Shown here in pieces: positions 11,218 through 19,244 of a DNA stretch of 64,000 bases. The stretch is from JBAZDC01 sp041654595 (GTDB taxonomy: Bacteria > Pseudomonadota > Gammaproteobacteria > Burkholderiales > Burkholderiaceae_B): contig CAZKBT010000002.1 of NCBI GenBank assembly GCA_964551305.1, positions 1 to 64,000 of the forward strand. Direction: 5' to 3'. The translations under genes were made by a program, and so were the position numbers. Numbering within the stretch: position 1 is the first letter of the stretch; the number at the start of each line of letters is the position of its first letter. The notes beneath the pieces are model-generated. The model worked only from the letters and a program-made list of their open reading frames with translations, did no database searches and was not told the origin of the DNA.

Positions 11218-12516
11218 TTAGCCTTCGTCGGTCCGCACCCTGGAAGGGGGAAAGACGAGCGAAAATACACTGCCGGCGCCAAGCCGGCTTTGTATTTGCA
11301 GCTCGGCGTTGTGACGCATGGCGACGTGCTTGGTGATGGCCAGGCCCAGGCCGGTGCCGCCCGTGGCGCGGGAGCGGCCCCGGTCGACGCGGTAAAAGCG
11401 CTCGGTCAGCCGGGGAATGTCCTGGGACGCGATCCCGATGCCCGTGTCCTGCACGGAATAACAGGCCTGTCCGCTCTCGGTCTTGTACCAGCTGATGGTG
11501 ATGGTGCCGTCCTTGGGCGTATAGCGGATCGCATTGGTCAGCAGGTTCGACACCGCCGAGGCGAGCTCGGGCTCGCTGCCCAGCACGGCCAGGCCGGGGT
11601 CGATGTTCTCGACGAAAACGTGCTGTCCTTTCGATAGCGCGCGCGCTTGCTGCATGCCGTTGGCGATCACGTCGCTCAGCCGCACCGGGCCGCCTTCCGT
11701 GGTGGGCGAGGACTCGAGCGTCGACAGGGTGAGCAGGTCCGCGACGATGGCCTGCATGCGCTGGGCCTGCTCCATCATCAGTGTGTAGTAGTACTCGCGT
11801 TGCTCGTCGCTCAGCGAATCGTTGGGCATGTCGTGCAGGGTTTCCAGGAAACCGGCGAGCACGGTCAGCGGCGTGCGCAGTTCGTGGGACACGTTGGCCA
11901 CGAAATCCTTGCGCGTCGTCTCCAGCTTTTCCATTTGCGTCACGTCTCTGGTCACGATCAGGAACTGGCCGACGCCGTAAGGCGTCAATTGCGTCAGCAA
12001 GGCCCTTTCCTGGCCTTCGTTGTGGATGTGCAAAAGGACGGGCGCGGGCCAGCTCGCCTGCTTGGCGTATTGGGCGAACTGCGGGTCCCGAAGAATATTG
12101 AAAATACTGTGGTTCTTGTCTTTTTTCAGATCCAGGCCGATGTGGCGGCATGCCGTCTGGTTGCACCAGGTCAGCTCCATCGCCGCGTTCAAGGTGATGG
12201 CGCCGTCGGGCAACGCTTCGGCGGCCAGCATGATGCCGTCCACGTGCTTGCCCAGCTGCGTGATTTCCTGGCGGTCCTTGCGCAGCTTGCGGTAGATGGG
12301 AGCCAGGATCTCGTCCCAGGGGCCGACGGAAGGCGGGGGAGGGTCTTCGATGTTGCGGACCCATTTCGAAATGCGGGAAAGCTGCGCCCCGCTGACCAGG
12401 ATCATGCCGACCATGCCCGCGGCGAAAATGCCCAGCCCCGTTACCGTCCCCAGCCAGCTTCCGATCAGCCAGCCCAAAAGTGCCCATACTCCAATGGAAA
12501 TCAGCGTTTTAGTCAT
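11218..12516 (-). CDS. phoR: Phosphate regulon sensor histidine kinase PhoR
   Basis: A 432-residue membrane sensor kinase for PhoB. Two adjacent N-terminal membrane helices (about 5-22 and 25-43) are followed by a PAS-like domain (about 95-190) and a HisKA dimerisation domain with FVANVSHELRTPLTVLAGF (phospho-accepting His211). The ATPase domain has NLLTNAIRYTPKDG (N box), DTGIGI (G1) and GGTGLGLAI (G2). The two N-terminal helices without a periplasmic domain match PhoR, which senses phosphate through the Pst/PhoU complex. It lies 55 bases downstream of phoB on the same strand. The convergent Bug gene ends 3 bases from its stop. No phoU or pst genes are in the window. Confidence 0.92.
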   Translation of the reverse strand: MTKTLISIGVWALLGWLIGSWLGTVTGLGIFAAGMVGMILVSGAQLSRISKWVRNIEDPPPPSVGPWDEILAPIYRKLRKDRQEITQLGKHVDGIMLAAEALPDGAITLNAAMELTWCNQTACRHIGLDLKKDKNHSIFNILRDPQFAQYAKQASWPAPVLLHIHNEGQERALLTQLTPYGVGQFLIVTRDVTQMEKLETTRKDFVANVSHELRTPLTVLAGFLETLHDMPNDSLSDEQREYYYTLMMEQAQRMQAIVADLLTLSTLESSPTTEGGPVRLSDVIANGMQQARALSKGQHVFVENIDPGLAVLGSEPELASAVSNLLTNAIRYTPKDGTITISWYKTESGQACYSVQDTGIGIASQDIPRLTERFYRVDRGRSRATGGTGLGLAITKHVAMRHNAELQIQSRLGAGSVFSLVFPPSRVRTDEG

Positions 12517-12571
12517 GGTGCGGCGGTCGTTGCTCGGGCTATGAGGGTGGCGGAGTCGTGGAGCGGGGATT

Positions 12572-13273
12572 TTAAGACAGGTTGGAGGGGCGTGTCGTAA
12601 AGCGATAGCCCGCGCCGCGCACTGTTTCGATGTGGTTCTCGAGCTTGCCCGGCTCCAGCGCCTTGCGCAGGCGGCGTATGTGGACGTCGACCGTGCGTTC
12701 TTCGACGAAGACGTGGTCGCCCCAGACTTGATCCAGAAGCTGGGCGCGGGAAAAAACCCGCTCGGTATGCGTCATGAAGAAGTGCAGCAGCCGGAATTCC
12801 GTCGGCCCCACGGCCAGGTTCTGGTCGTGGCCGGTGACGCGATGCGTGGCCGGATCCAGGCGCAGGGCGCCGATCTGGATGACGTCGTCGGTCAGTTGCG
12901 GCGCGCGTCGGCGCAACACCGCCTTGATGCGGGCCATCAATTCCTTGGGCGAAAAGGGTTTGGTGATGTAGTCGTCCGCGCCGGCCTCCAGCCCTTCGAC
13001 CTTGTCCTGCTCCGCGCCTTTCGCGGTCAGCATGATGAGGGGGATCTGGCGCGTGCGCTCGTCGCCGCGCAAGGTCCGGGCGAAGGTGATGCCCGAGGCG
13101 CCAGGCAGCATCCAGTCCAGCAGGATCAGGTCGGGCAGTTCGGCGCGGATGAGGGTCCGGGCCTGCTCGCAATCGAACGCCCGCAGTACTTTATGGCCCG
13201 CGAAAGACAGGTTGACCGCAATCAGTTCTTGAATAGCCGGCTCGTCTTCGACGACGAGTATGGTGGTGCTCAT
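12572..13273 (-). CDS. phoB: Phosphate regulon response regulator PhoB
   Basis: A 233-residue OmpR/PhoB-family response regulator that activates phosphate-starvation genes when phosphorylated by PhoR. The receiver domain (1-120) has the acidic pair Glu9/Asp10, phospho-acceptor Asp53 in LILLDWMLPG, the MLTAKG threonine and the KPFSPKEL lysine. The winged-helix DNA-binding domain (about 130-230) has VGPTEFRLLHFFMTH, ERTVDVHIRRLRKALEP and TVRGAGYRF. The ATG at 13273 gives the usual MSTTILVVEDEPA start. It is divergent from ubiE. I saw no clear tandem Pho box in the 141-base gap upstream. Confidence 0.95.
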   Translation of the reverse strand: MSTTILVVEDEPAIQELIAVNLSFAGHKVLRAFDCEQARTLIRAELPDLILLDWMLPGASGITFARTLRGDERTRQIPLIMLTAKGAEQDKVEGLEAGADDYITKPFSPKELMARIKAVLRRRAPQLTDDVIQIGALRLDPATHRVTGHDQNLAVGPTEFRLLHFFMTHTERVFSRAQLLDQVWGDHVFVEERTVDVHIRRLRKALEPGKLENHIETVRGAGYRFTTRPSNLS

Positions 13274-13414
13274 TGGGCAGATATCCGTTGAATGAAAGTG
13301 GGGGGCAAAGCCGACAGGCTCCATAATATGGCGCAAATATTTCAGGTTTGTGAAAATACTGCGTCCATCGGGCGGGCGGCGAGGGCCTGGAATGGTGATA
13401 CGATACTTCCTATC

Positions 13415-14188
13415 ATGCAAAACACGACCAACGCCACTTCTTCCCCGTCCGCCGAAGGGACGACGCACTTCGGCTTTCAGACCGTCCGGGAGCACGAAAA
13501 GGCCGCTCGCGTGGCCGACGTCTTTCACTCCGTCGCGAGCCGCTATGACGTGATGAACGACTTGATGTCCGGCGGCCTGCACCGGATATGGAAGGCCTTC
13601 ACCATCGCGCGCGCCGACGTGCGGCCGGGCATGAAGGTGTTGGATATCGCGGGGGGAACCGGCGATCTGGCGGGCGCGTTCGCGAAGCGGGCCGGCGATA
13701 CCGGCGAGGTCTGGCTGACCGACATCAACGAATCCATGCTGCGCGTTGGCCGCGACCGCATGGCGGACAAGGGTCTGCTGCTGCCCACGGCGGTGTGCGA
13801 CGCCGAAAAGCTTCCTTTTCCGGACGGTTATTTCGACCGGGTCAGCGTGGCGTTCGGCTTGCGCAACATGACCCACAAGGATCTGGCGCTGGCGGAAATG
13901 CGCAGGGTGCTGCGGCCGGGCGGCAAACTGCTGGTGCTGGAATTTTCCCAGGTCGCCAAGCCCCTGGCGCCGGCCTACGATTGGTATTCGTTCAACATCC
14001 TGCCCTGGCTGGGCAAGAAAGTGGCCGGAGACGAGCAAAGCTACCGCTATCTCGCCGAATCCATACGCATGCACCCCGACCAGCGGACGCTGGCGGGCAT
14101 GCTGGAGGCGGCTGGCCTGTCCATGGTTCGCTATTTCAATATGGCGGCCGGCGTCGTGGCCTTGCACGAAGGCGTCAATCTAGGCTGA
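13415..14188 (+). CDS. ubiE: Ubiquinone/menaquinone methyltransferase UbiE
   Basis: A 257-residue SAM-dependent C-methyltransferase of ubiquinone synthesis, which methylates the benzoquinol ring after polyprenyl attachment. Conserved blocks are present: VFHSVASRYDVMNDLMSGG, the SAM-binding VLDIAGGTGDLA, VAFGLRNMTHKDLALAEM and VLRPGGKLLVLEFSQ, then the SYRYLAESIRMHPDQ segment typical of UbiE. The ATG at 13415 was chosen because the conserved domain starts about 20 residues later; an in-frame earlier start at 13292 would add an unconserved 41-residue leader. It begins a run of ubiquinone genes (ubiE, then ubiJ and ubiB) interrupted by a Tim44-domain gene. Confidence 0.95.
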   Translation: MQNTTNATSSPSAEGTTHFGFQTVREHEKAARVADVFHSVASRYDVMNDLMSGGLHRIWKAFTIARADVRPGMKVLDIAGGTGDLAGAFAKRAGDTGEVWLTDINESMLRVGRDRMADKGLLLPTAVCDAEKLPFPDGYFDRVSVAFGLRNMTHKDLALAEMRRVLRPGGKLLVLEFSQVAKPLAPAYDWYSFNILPWLGKKVAGDEQSYRYLAESIRMHPDQRTLAGMLEAAGLSMVRYFNMAAGVVALHEGVNLG

Positions 14189-14335
14189 ACCCGTTTTCTG
14201 TGTTAATGTTCAGGTTCCAGTAAGTTTTCTGGGGCTTGGTCCTACGCGAAACCCCGCTGCTTGCTCAACGCATTCTTTGCATGGCGACGGGCTGCGCTTG
14301 CCGGCGCGGCTGTGTTGCAATACAGGAGCTTTCAT

Positions 14336-15319
14336 ATGTCTCGACGTTTTTCTCGGTTTCTAGCCGCTGCCATGGTGGTCGTTTCGGCCGGCGCCATGTT
14401 GACCATTTCATTCGATGCCGAAGCGCGTCGGATGGGCGGCGGCAAAAGCATGGGCCGTCAATCGTCCAACGTGATGCAGCAACGCCAGGCCGTCACGCCG
14501 CCGCCCGCGGCCAATGCCAGCACGGCGGCGCGCAGCGCGGCGCCCGCCGCCGGCGCTGCTGCTGCCGGCACGGCCGCCAAAAGCGGCATGTCCCGCTTCC
14601 TGGGCCCGATCGCCGGCATCGCCGCCGGCCTGGGCATCGCCGCCCTGTTGTCCAGCATGGGCCTGTCCGGCGCCTTCCTCGAGCTGATGTCCAGCCTGCT
14701 GCTGATCGGCTTGCTGGTGTTCGGCGTCATGTTCATCGTGCGCCGCCTGCGCGGCGCCGCGGCTCGTCCCGCCATGCAGCAAGCCGGCACGGGGGCGCAG
14801 CAGCCGGCGCCCATGCAGCGCCAAAGCGCGCAGCCGCAGGCCGGCGCGTCCCCCGGTCCGAGCGCCTGGGCTCAGGCGGGCGCTTCGGCCGCCGCCGTGG
14901 ATGCCGTTCCGGCGCCGCCCGTGGATAAAAGCTGGTTCATCCCATCGGATTTCGATACGGCGGCCTTTCTCGCCGGCGCCAAGCGCCAGTTCATCGAGAT
15001 ACAGGGCATCTGGGACAGCGGCAACCTGGAAAAGTTGCGCGAATACATGACGGACGACCTGGTCGCCGAAATCAAGCCCGAACTCATGGCGCGCGCCGAA
15101 GGCAATCATACGGAAGTCGTCCTGCTCAATGCGGAGCTTCTGGGCATCGAGGCCGTGTCCGACGGCCACCTGGCCAGCGTGCGCTATTCGGGCATGCTGC
15201 GCGAAGCCAAGGACGCCGAAGCATTCCGTTTCGAAGAGGTCTGGAACTTGTACAAGGCCGACAACGCCGGCTGGCTGTTGGCAGGCATCCAACAGATACC
15301 CGTTGACCAAGCCGGTTGA
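14336..15319 (+). CDS. Tim44-like domain membrane/periplasmic protein
   Basis: A 327-residue protein. A signal-like hydrophobic segment (FLAAAMVVVSAGAMLTISF, about 8-26) is followed by a low-complexity Ala/Gln/Pro/Arg region, two hydrophobic stretches (about 84-125, including GPIAGIAAGLGIAALLSSMG) and a basic stop, VRRLRG. After another low-complexity linker, a C-terminal Tim44-like domain (about 195-325) contains FIPSDFDTAAFLAGAKRQF and QGIWDSGNLEKLREYMTDD. Such proteins are common in betaproteobacteria beside ubiE, but their job is unknown. The Tim44 fold suggests membrane-associated protein or lipid binding. The ATG at 14336 has a good AGGAG eight bases upstream. Confidence 0.85.
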   Translation: MSRRFSRFLAAAMVVVSAGAMLTISFDAEARRMGGGKSMGRQSSNVMQQRQAVTPPPAANASTAARSAAPAAGAAAAGTAAKSGMSRFLGPIAGIAAGLGIAALLSSMGLSGAFLELMSSLLLIGLLVFGVMFIVRRLRGAAARPAMQQAGTGAQQPAPMQRQSAQPQAGASPGPSAWAQAGASAAAVDAVPAPPVDKSWFIPSDFDTAAFLAGAKRQFIEIQGIWDSGNLEKLREYMTDDLVAEIKPELMARAEGNHTEVVLLNAELLGIEAVSDGHLASVRYSGMLREAKDAEAFRFEEVWNLYKADNAGWLLAGIQQIPVDQAG

Positions 15320-15386
15320 TCTTTGCGCCGGCCGTCCGGACCAGTAGAATGCCCGGTACGGCGGCCGCGCGGCAACGGCCGTTCAT

Positions 15387-15431
15387 GCCCCGTCCCCGAT
15401 GCAGGCGCAAGCCATGCATCGGGGACGGGGC
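15387..15431. repeat. Perfect 17-bp inverted repeat (stem-loop) before ubiJ
   Basis: GCCCCGTCCCCGATGCA (15387-15403) and its exact reverse complement (15415-15431) are separated by an 11-base loop in the 223-base gap after the Tim44-domain gene. The stem is very GC-rich with no T-run on either side, so it is not a textbook Rho-independent terminator. It could be a terminator of another kind, an RNA processing or stability element, or a DNA-level repeat. Nothing else is evident in this gap. Confidence 0.85.
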
Positions 15432-15542
15432 TTGGCCGTATCGTGGCGTGGCCGCCGCGCCGATGCGCCCCGCGTAAAACCGTTAAACTTCCATGTGTTG
15501 CCTAGCGCGCCTTTAGATCGGCGGGTCCGATACCGTTCCATC

Positions 15543-16169
15543 ATGTCTTCTTTCCCGATTTTTCCTTCAGCGATGATGGTCACGGCCAAAACGTTGAACA
15601 GCCTGTTGCGGCGTGAATCCTGGGCGCGGGAACGATTGAGCCGTCATGCGGGGAAATCCGTGCGCCTGGCGCTGGGGCACGTGAATTTGAACGTCGCCAT
15701 CCGGTCCGACGGCCTGGTTCAGGCGTCCGATGCCACGATCGTTCCGGACGTGATTCTGGCCGTTCCCGTTTCCAACTGGGCTCAATTGCCCGCGGCCTTG
15801 CGCAGCGGCGATCCGTCGCGCATCGCCGCGCTGATGCGGATCCAGGGCGACGCGGGCCTGGCGCAGGTCGTGTCCGATCTGGCGCGGGATTTGCGCTGGG
15901 ACGTGGAAGATCAGCTGAGCGATGTGGTGGGCGATGCGGCGGCGGTGCGCATCCTGGGTACCGGCAAAACCCTGTTGGCCGGCATGCGCGATGCGGCGCG
16001 GCGCCTGTCGGGAAACATGGCGGAATATCTGAGCCACGAGAGCGGCATGTTGCTGGACCGCTCCAGCTACGATATCTGGGCCGGGGACATCCGTTCCGCC
16101 CTGCAAAGGCTGGACAGGCTGGAGCGCCTGTCGGGATCGGCGCCGGCGGCGCGGACGGGCGGGTCTTGA
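15543..16169 (+). CDS. ubiJ: Ubiquinone biosynthesis accessory factor UbiJ (SCP2-like)
   Basis: A 208-residue protein of the UbiJ family. UbiJ carries a sterol-carrier-protein-2-like lipid-binding domain and helps organise the ubiquinone biosynthesis complex. The N-terminal part (about 14-110) contains KTLNSLLRRESWARERLSRH and the beta-rich VRLALGHVNLNVAIRSDG, the usual SCP2 beginning. The C-terminal part is helical (QVVSDLARDLRWDVEDQLSD, LGTGKTLLAGMRDAARRL). The start at 15543 (MSSFPIFPSAM) was chosen; MMVTAKTL about ten codons on is an alternative. It is one base from ubiB, and the order ubiE-(Tim44)-ubiJ-ubiB supports the call. Confidence 0.85.
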   Translation: MSSFPIFPSAMMVTAKTLNSLLRRESWARERLSRHAGKSVRLALGHVNLNVAIRSDGLVQASDATIVPDVILAVPVSNWAQLPAALRSGDPSRIAALMRIQGDAGLAQVVSDLARDLRWDVEDQLSDVVGDAAAVRILGTGKTLLAGMRDAARRLSGNMAEYLSHESGMLLDRSSYDIWAGDIRSALQRLDRLERLSGSAPAARTGGS

Positions 16170-16170
16170 T

Positions 16171-17727
16171 ATGCTGACTTTCTTGCGTTTGGTGCACATT
16201 ATCGCGGTCGTGCTTCGGTATCGTCTGGACGAGTTGGTTCTGTCCAGTATCCGCCATCCTGTCGCCTACACGCTGTTGCGCCTGGTGCGTTTCGGGCGGC
16301 CGCCGCGCAAGCCGCGCGGCGAGCGCCTGAGGCTGGCCCTGGAATCCCTGGGGCCGATTTTCGTGAAATTCGGCCAGGTGCTGTCGACGCGGCGGGACCT
16401 GATACCGCTGGACGTGGCCAACGAGCTGGCCCGCCTGCAGGACAGGGTGCCGCCGTTCCCTTCCGATCAGGCCGCGGCCTTGATAGAGGCCGCGCTGGGA
16501 GCGTCTCCCCACGTATTGTTCAAGCATTTCGAAGTCGACCCGGTGGCGTCGGCTTCCATCGCCCAAGTGCATTTCGCGGTGCTGCACGACGGCCGCGAAG
16601 TGGCCGTCAAGGTGCTGCGCCCCGGCATGCTGGGTATCATCGAGAAAGACCTGACCTTGCTGCGGGCGTTGGCCGGCCTGGTCGAGCGCGTCGCCGCCGA
16701 TGCCCGCCGGCTCAAGCCGCGCGAAGTGGTCGCCGAGTTCGACAAATACCTGCACGACGAGTTGGACCTGATACGCGAAGCGGCCAATTGCAGCCAGTTG
16801 CGGCGCAACTTCGGGCCGGGCACGGGCCGCGAACATCTCTTGATCGTGCCGGAGGTGGTCTGGGAATACTGCGCCACCGGCGTGTTCACGATGGAGCGCA
16901 TGCGCGGCATCGCGGTCAGCCGGGTGGAAGAACTGCGCGCCGCGGGCATCGATCTGAAGCAGTTGGCATCGAAGGGCGTGGAGATATTCTTTACGCAGGT
17001 GTTCACCGACGGTTTCTTTCATGCGGACATGCATCCGGGCAATATCTACGTGTCGGACGATCCGCGAACGCTGGGCCGTTACATCGCCCTGGATTTCGGC
17101 ATCGTCGGCTCGCTGTCCGAGTTCGACAAGAACTACCTGGCGCAGAACTTCCTGGCCTTTTTCCAGCGCGATTACCGGCGCGTGGCGCAGCTTCACATCG
17201 AATCCGGATGGGCGCCCGCGTCGACGCGCGAGGAAGAGTTCGAAGGCGCGATACGGGCGGTGTGCGAGCCCTATTTCGATCGGCCTTTGTCCGAGATATC
17301 CCTGGGCCAGGTTCTGCTGCGGCTGTTCCAGACGTCGCGCCGCTTCAACGTCGAAATACAGCCGCAGCTGGTGTTATTGCAGAAAACCTTGCTCAACGTG
17401 GAGGGCATGGGACGCGAATTGGATCCCGACCTCGATCTGTGGAAAACGGCCAAGCCGTACCTGGAGCAATGGATGGGCAAGCTCGTCGGCTGGAAGGGTT
17501 TTCGTCAGCGCGTGGAGCTGGAGTCGCTCCAATGGGCGCAGATGCTGCCCCAGATACCGCGTCTGGTCCATGCCAATCTGAGCCGCAAGCAGACCGGCGG
17601 CGAACTGAACCTGGAACTGAGGCGCCTGCGCCGCAACCAGGAGCAAACCAACCGCCTGCTGGCCGCATTGACGGCCGTCCTGGCGGTCGGAATAGGGGTC
17701 GCCATATGGGCGTTGACCCGGACGTAG
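16171..17727 (+). CDS. ubiB: UbiB-family atypical kinase/ATPase of ubiquinone synthesis
   Basis: A 518-residue protein of the UbiB/COQ8/ABC1 family, an atypical protein-kinase-like ATPase required for ubiquinone biosynthesis. The family signature KxGQ is present as FVKFGQVLSTRRDLIP (about 65-80). The nucleotide-binding lysine region is EVAVKVLRPGM, and the catalytic and metal motifs are FFHADMHPGNIYV and ALDFGIVG. A C-terminal hydrophobic segment (about 493-515, LAALTAVLAVGIGVAIWAL) anchors it in the inner membrane. It starts one base after the ubiJ stop, so the pair is probably translationally coupled. Confidence 0.95.
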   Translation: MLTFLRLVHIIAVVLRYRLDELVLSSIRHPVAYTLLRLVRFGRPPRKPRGERLRLALESLGPIFVKFGQVLSTRRDLIPLDVANELARLQDRVPPFPSDQAAALIEAALGASPHVLFKHFEVDPVASASIAQVHFAVLHDGREVAVKVLRPGMLGIIEKDLTLLRALAGLVERVAADARRLKPREVVAEFDKYLHDELDLIREAANCSQLRRNFGPGTGREHLLIVPEVVWEYCATGVFTMERMRGIAVSRVEELRAAGIDLKQLASKGVEIFFTQVFTDGFFHADMHPGNIYVSDDPRTLGRYIALDFGIVGSLSEFDKNYLAQNFLAFFQRDYRRVAQLHIESGWAPASTREEEFEGAIRAVCEPYFDRPLSEISLGQVLLRLFQTSRRFNVEIQPQLVLLQKTLLNVEGMGRELDPDLDLWKTAKPYLEQWMGKLVGWKGFRQRVELESLQWAQMLPQIPRLVHANLSRKQTGGELNLELRRLRRNQEQTNRLLAALTAVLAVGIGVAIWALTRT

Positions 17728-17886
17728 CCGTGCCGCCCGACCGCGCAGGCGAGCAACGGCTTATTGAAATATTGATGACAAACAGGCGTTCTATCATGGC
17801 TTGCATCGGCGTTGGCCGGACGCGAGACGCTCACCGAGACGAAACATGAAGTGCGCTTTGTCGACCCTCTTTTGAAAAGGACATCT

Positions 17887-18744
17887 ATGCTATACCCTGA
17901 ACTATTCAAATCCATGGAGGCGGTTCGATGGAACATGGGCACCGACATCCCCTGGGATGAATTCGACGGCAGCAAGCTGACCGATGAGCAGGCCTACACC
18001 GTCAAGATGAACGCCATCACGGAATGGGCCGCCCTGCCCGCCACGGAAATGTTCTTGCGCGACAACCGCGAAGACAGCGATTTTTCCGCCTTCATGTCGG
18101 TCTGGTTCTTCGAGGAACAAAAGCATTCGCTGGTGCTGATCGAGTACCTGCGGCGCTTTCGGCCCGAGCTCGTGCCGACCGAAGAGGAGCTGCACAAGGT
18201 GCGCTTCGAATTCGATCCCGCGCCCGCGCTGGAAACCCTGATGCTGCATTTTTGCGGCGAAGTGCGCTTGAACCACTGGTACCGCCGCGCGTCGGACTGG
18301 CATACCGAGCCGGTCATCAAGGCGATCTACAAAATCATTTCGCAAGACGAGGCGCGCCATGCGGGCGCCTATCTGCGCTACATGAAACGCGCCTTGATCA
18401 ATCAGGGCAAGGAGATCGGCCAGCAGGCGCGCATCGCCTTTTCCAAGATCGGCGTATTGATGGCATCCGCGCATCGCACGCCGCAGGCGCTGCATCCGAC
18501 CAATCTGCACGTGAACAAGGATCTGTTTCCCCAGGATACGGTGCAGTCCAAGCTGCCTTCGCCGGGCTGGCTGGAGAACTGGCTGGACAACCAGATACAG
18601 TTCGACAACGATTGGGAAACCAAGGTCAGCGGCCGTATTTTGCACAACATGTCCTTGTTGATGGGCGCGACGTTCGAGACGGTCCAGGATTTGAACCGGT
18701 ATCGCAAGCAGATCATCAAGGGCATGGCGCCCGCCGGATCATGA
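17887..18744 (+). CDS. Ferritin-like diiron protein (acyl-ACP-desaturase-like)
   Basis: A 285-residue helical protein with a ferritin-like diiron site. Candidate iron ligands appear in the expected order: Glu46 (AITEWAALPATE), Glu77 and His80 in FFEEQKHS, Glu125 (CGEVRLNHW), Glu155 and His158 in QDEARHAG. The two ExxH motifs and the spacing resemble acyl-ACP desaturases and related ribonucleotide-reductase-like oxidases. The substrate is unknown. The ATG at 17887 has AAAAGG seven bases upstream; an earlier in-frame ATG at 17812 has poorer support. It sits between ubiB and rfaE2, and its stop overlaps the rfaE2 start (ATGA), so both are probably translated together. Confidence 0.75.
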   Translation: MLYPELFKSMEAVRWNMGTDIPWDEFDGSKLTDEQAYTVKMNAITEWAALPATEMFLRDNREDSDFSAFMSVWFFEEQKHSLVLIEYLRRFRPELVPTEEELHKVRFEFDPAPALETLMLHFCGEVRLNHWYRRASDWHTEPVIKAIYKIISQDEARHAGAYLRYMKRALINQGKEIGQQARIAFSKIGVLMASAHRTPQALHPTNLHVNKDLFPQDTVQSKLPSPGWLENWLDNQIQFDNDWETKVSGRILHNMSLLMGATFETVQDLNRYRKQIIKGMAPAGS

Positions 18745-19244
18745 GCGCGCGTTTCGAGTCCAAGGTATGGCCGCGCCATGCCGTGGAGCAGGCCGCGCAA
18801 GCCGGCGCGCTGCCCGGTCCGGTCGTGTTCACCAACGGCGTCTTCGATATTCTTCATCGCGGGCACGTCACCTATCTGGATCGCGCCGCGCAGCTGGGAG
18901 CCACGCTCATCGTGGCGCTCAATACGGACGATTCGGTGCGCAGGCTGGGCAAGGGCGAGGACCGTCCCTTGAACACGCTGCGGGACCGGCAGGCGCTGCT
19001 GGCGGCGCTGGCCTGCGTGGATATCGTGACCGACTTCTCGGAAGACACCCCGCTGGAACTGATCGAGCAGCTCAGGCCCGACGTGATCGTCAAAGGGGGC
19101 GATTACGACATGCGGGCCCTGCCCGAAACGGCGCGCGTGGAAAGCTGGGGCGGCAAGGGCGTGGCGATTCCGTTCGAGTTCGAGCGCTCGACGACGCGCC
19201 TGCTGGAAAAGATACGCGGCGCGGCCGCGCGGCAGGGCGGCTAG
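18741..19244 (+). CDS. rfaE2: D-glycero-beta-D-manno-heptose 1-phosphate adenylyltransferase (RfaE2)
   Basis: A 167-residue cytidylyltransferase-fold enzyme that makes ADP-heptose from heptose-1-phosphate and ATP for the lipopolysaccharide inner core. The nucleotide-binding motif FTNGVFDILHRGHVTYL carries HxGH (His39, His42). DVIVKGGDYD and the C-terminal FERSTTRLLEKIR are also typical. Length matches stand-alone RfaE2 rather than the two-domain HldE, so the kinase partner (RfaE1) must be encoded elsewhere. The start overlaps the preceding stop as ATGA. The 3' end overlaps the stop of the convergent tolC-like gene by four bases. Confidence 0.93.
   Translation: MSARFESKVWPRHAVEQAAQAGALPGPVVFTNGVFDILHRGHVTYLDRAAQLGATLIVALNTDDSVRRLGKGEDRPLNTLRDRQALLAALACVDIVTDFSEDTPLELIEQLRPDVIVKGGDYDMRALPETARVESWGGKGVAIPFEFERSTTRLLEKIRGAAARQGG

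Noticed and set aside
13274..13414. Pho box upstream of phoB
   Set aside because: No convincing tandem CTGTCAT-like repeats could be read in the gap.
12572..14167. A 531-residue reading of phoB extended far upstream
   Set aside because: PhoB starts cleanly at 13273; the extension is antisense to ubiE.
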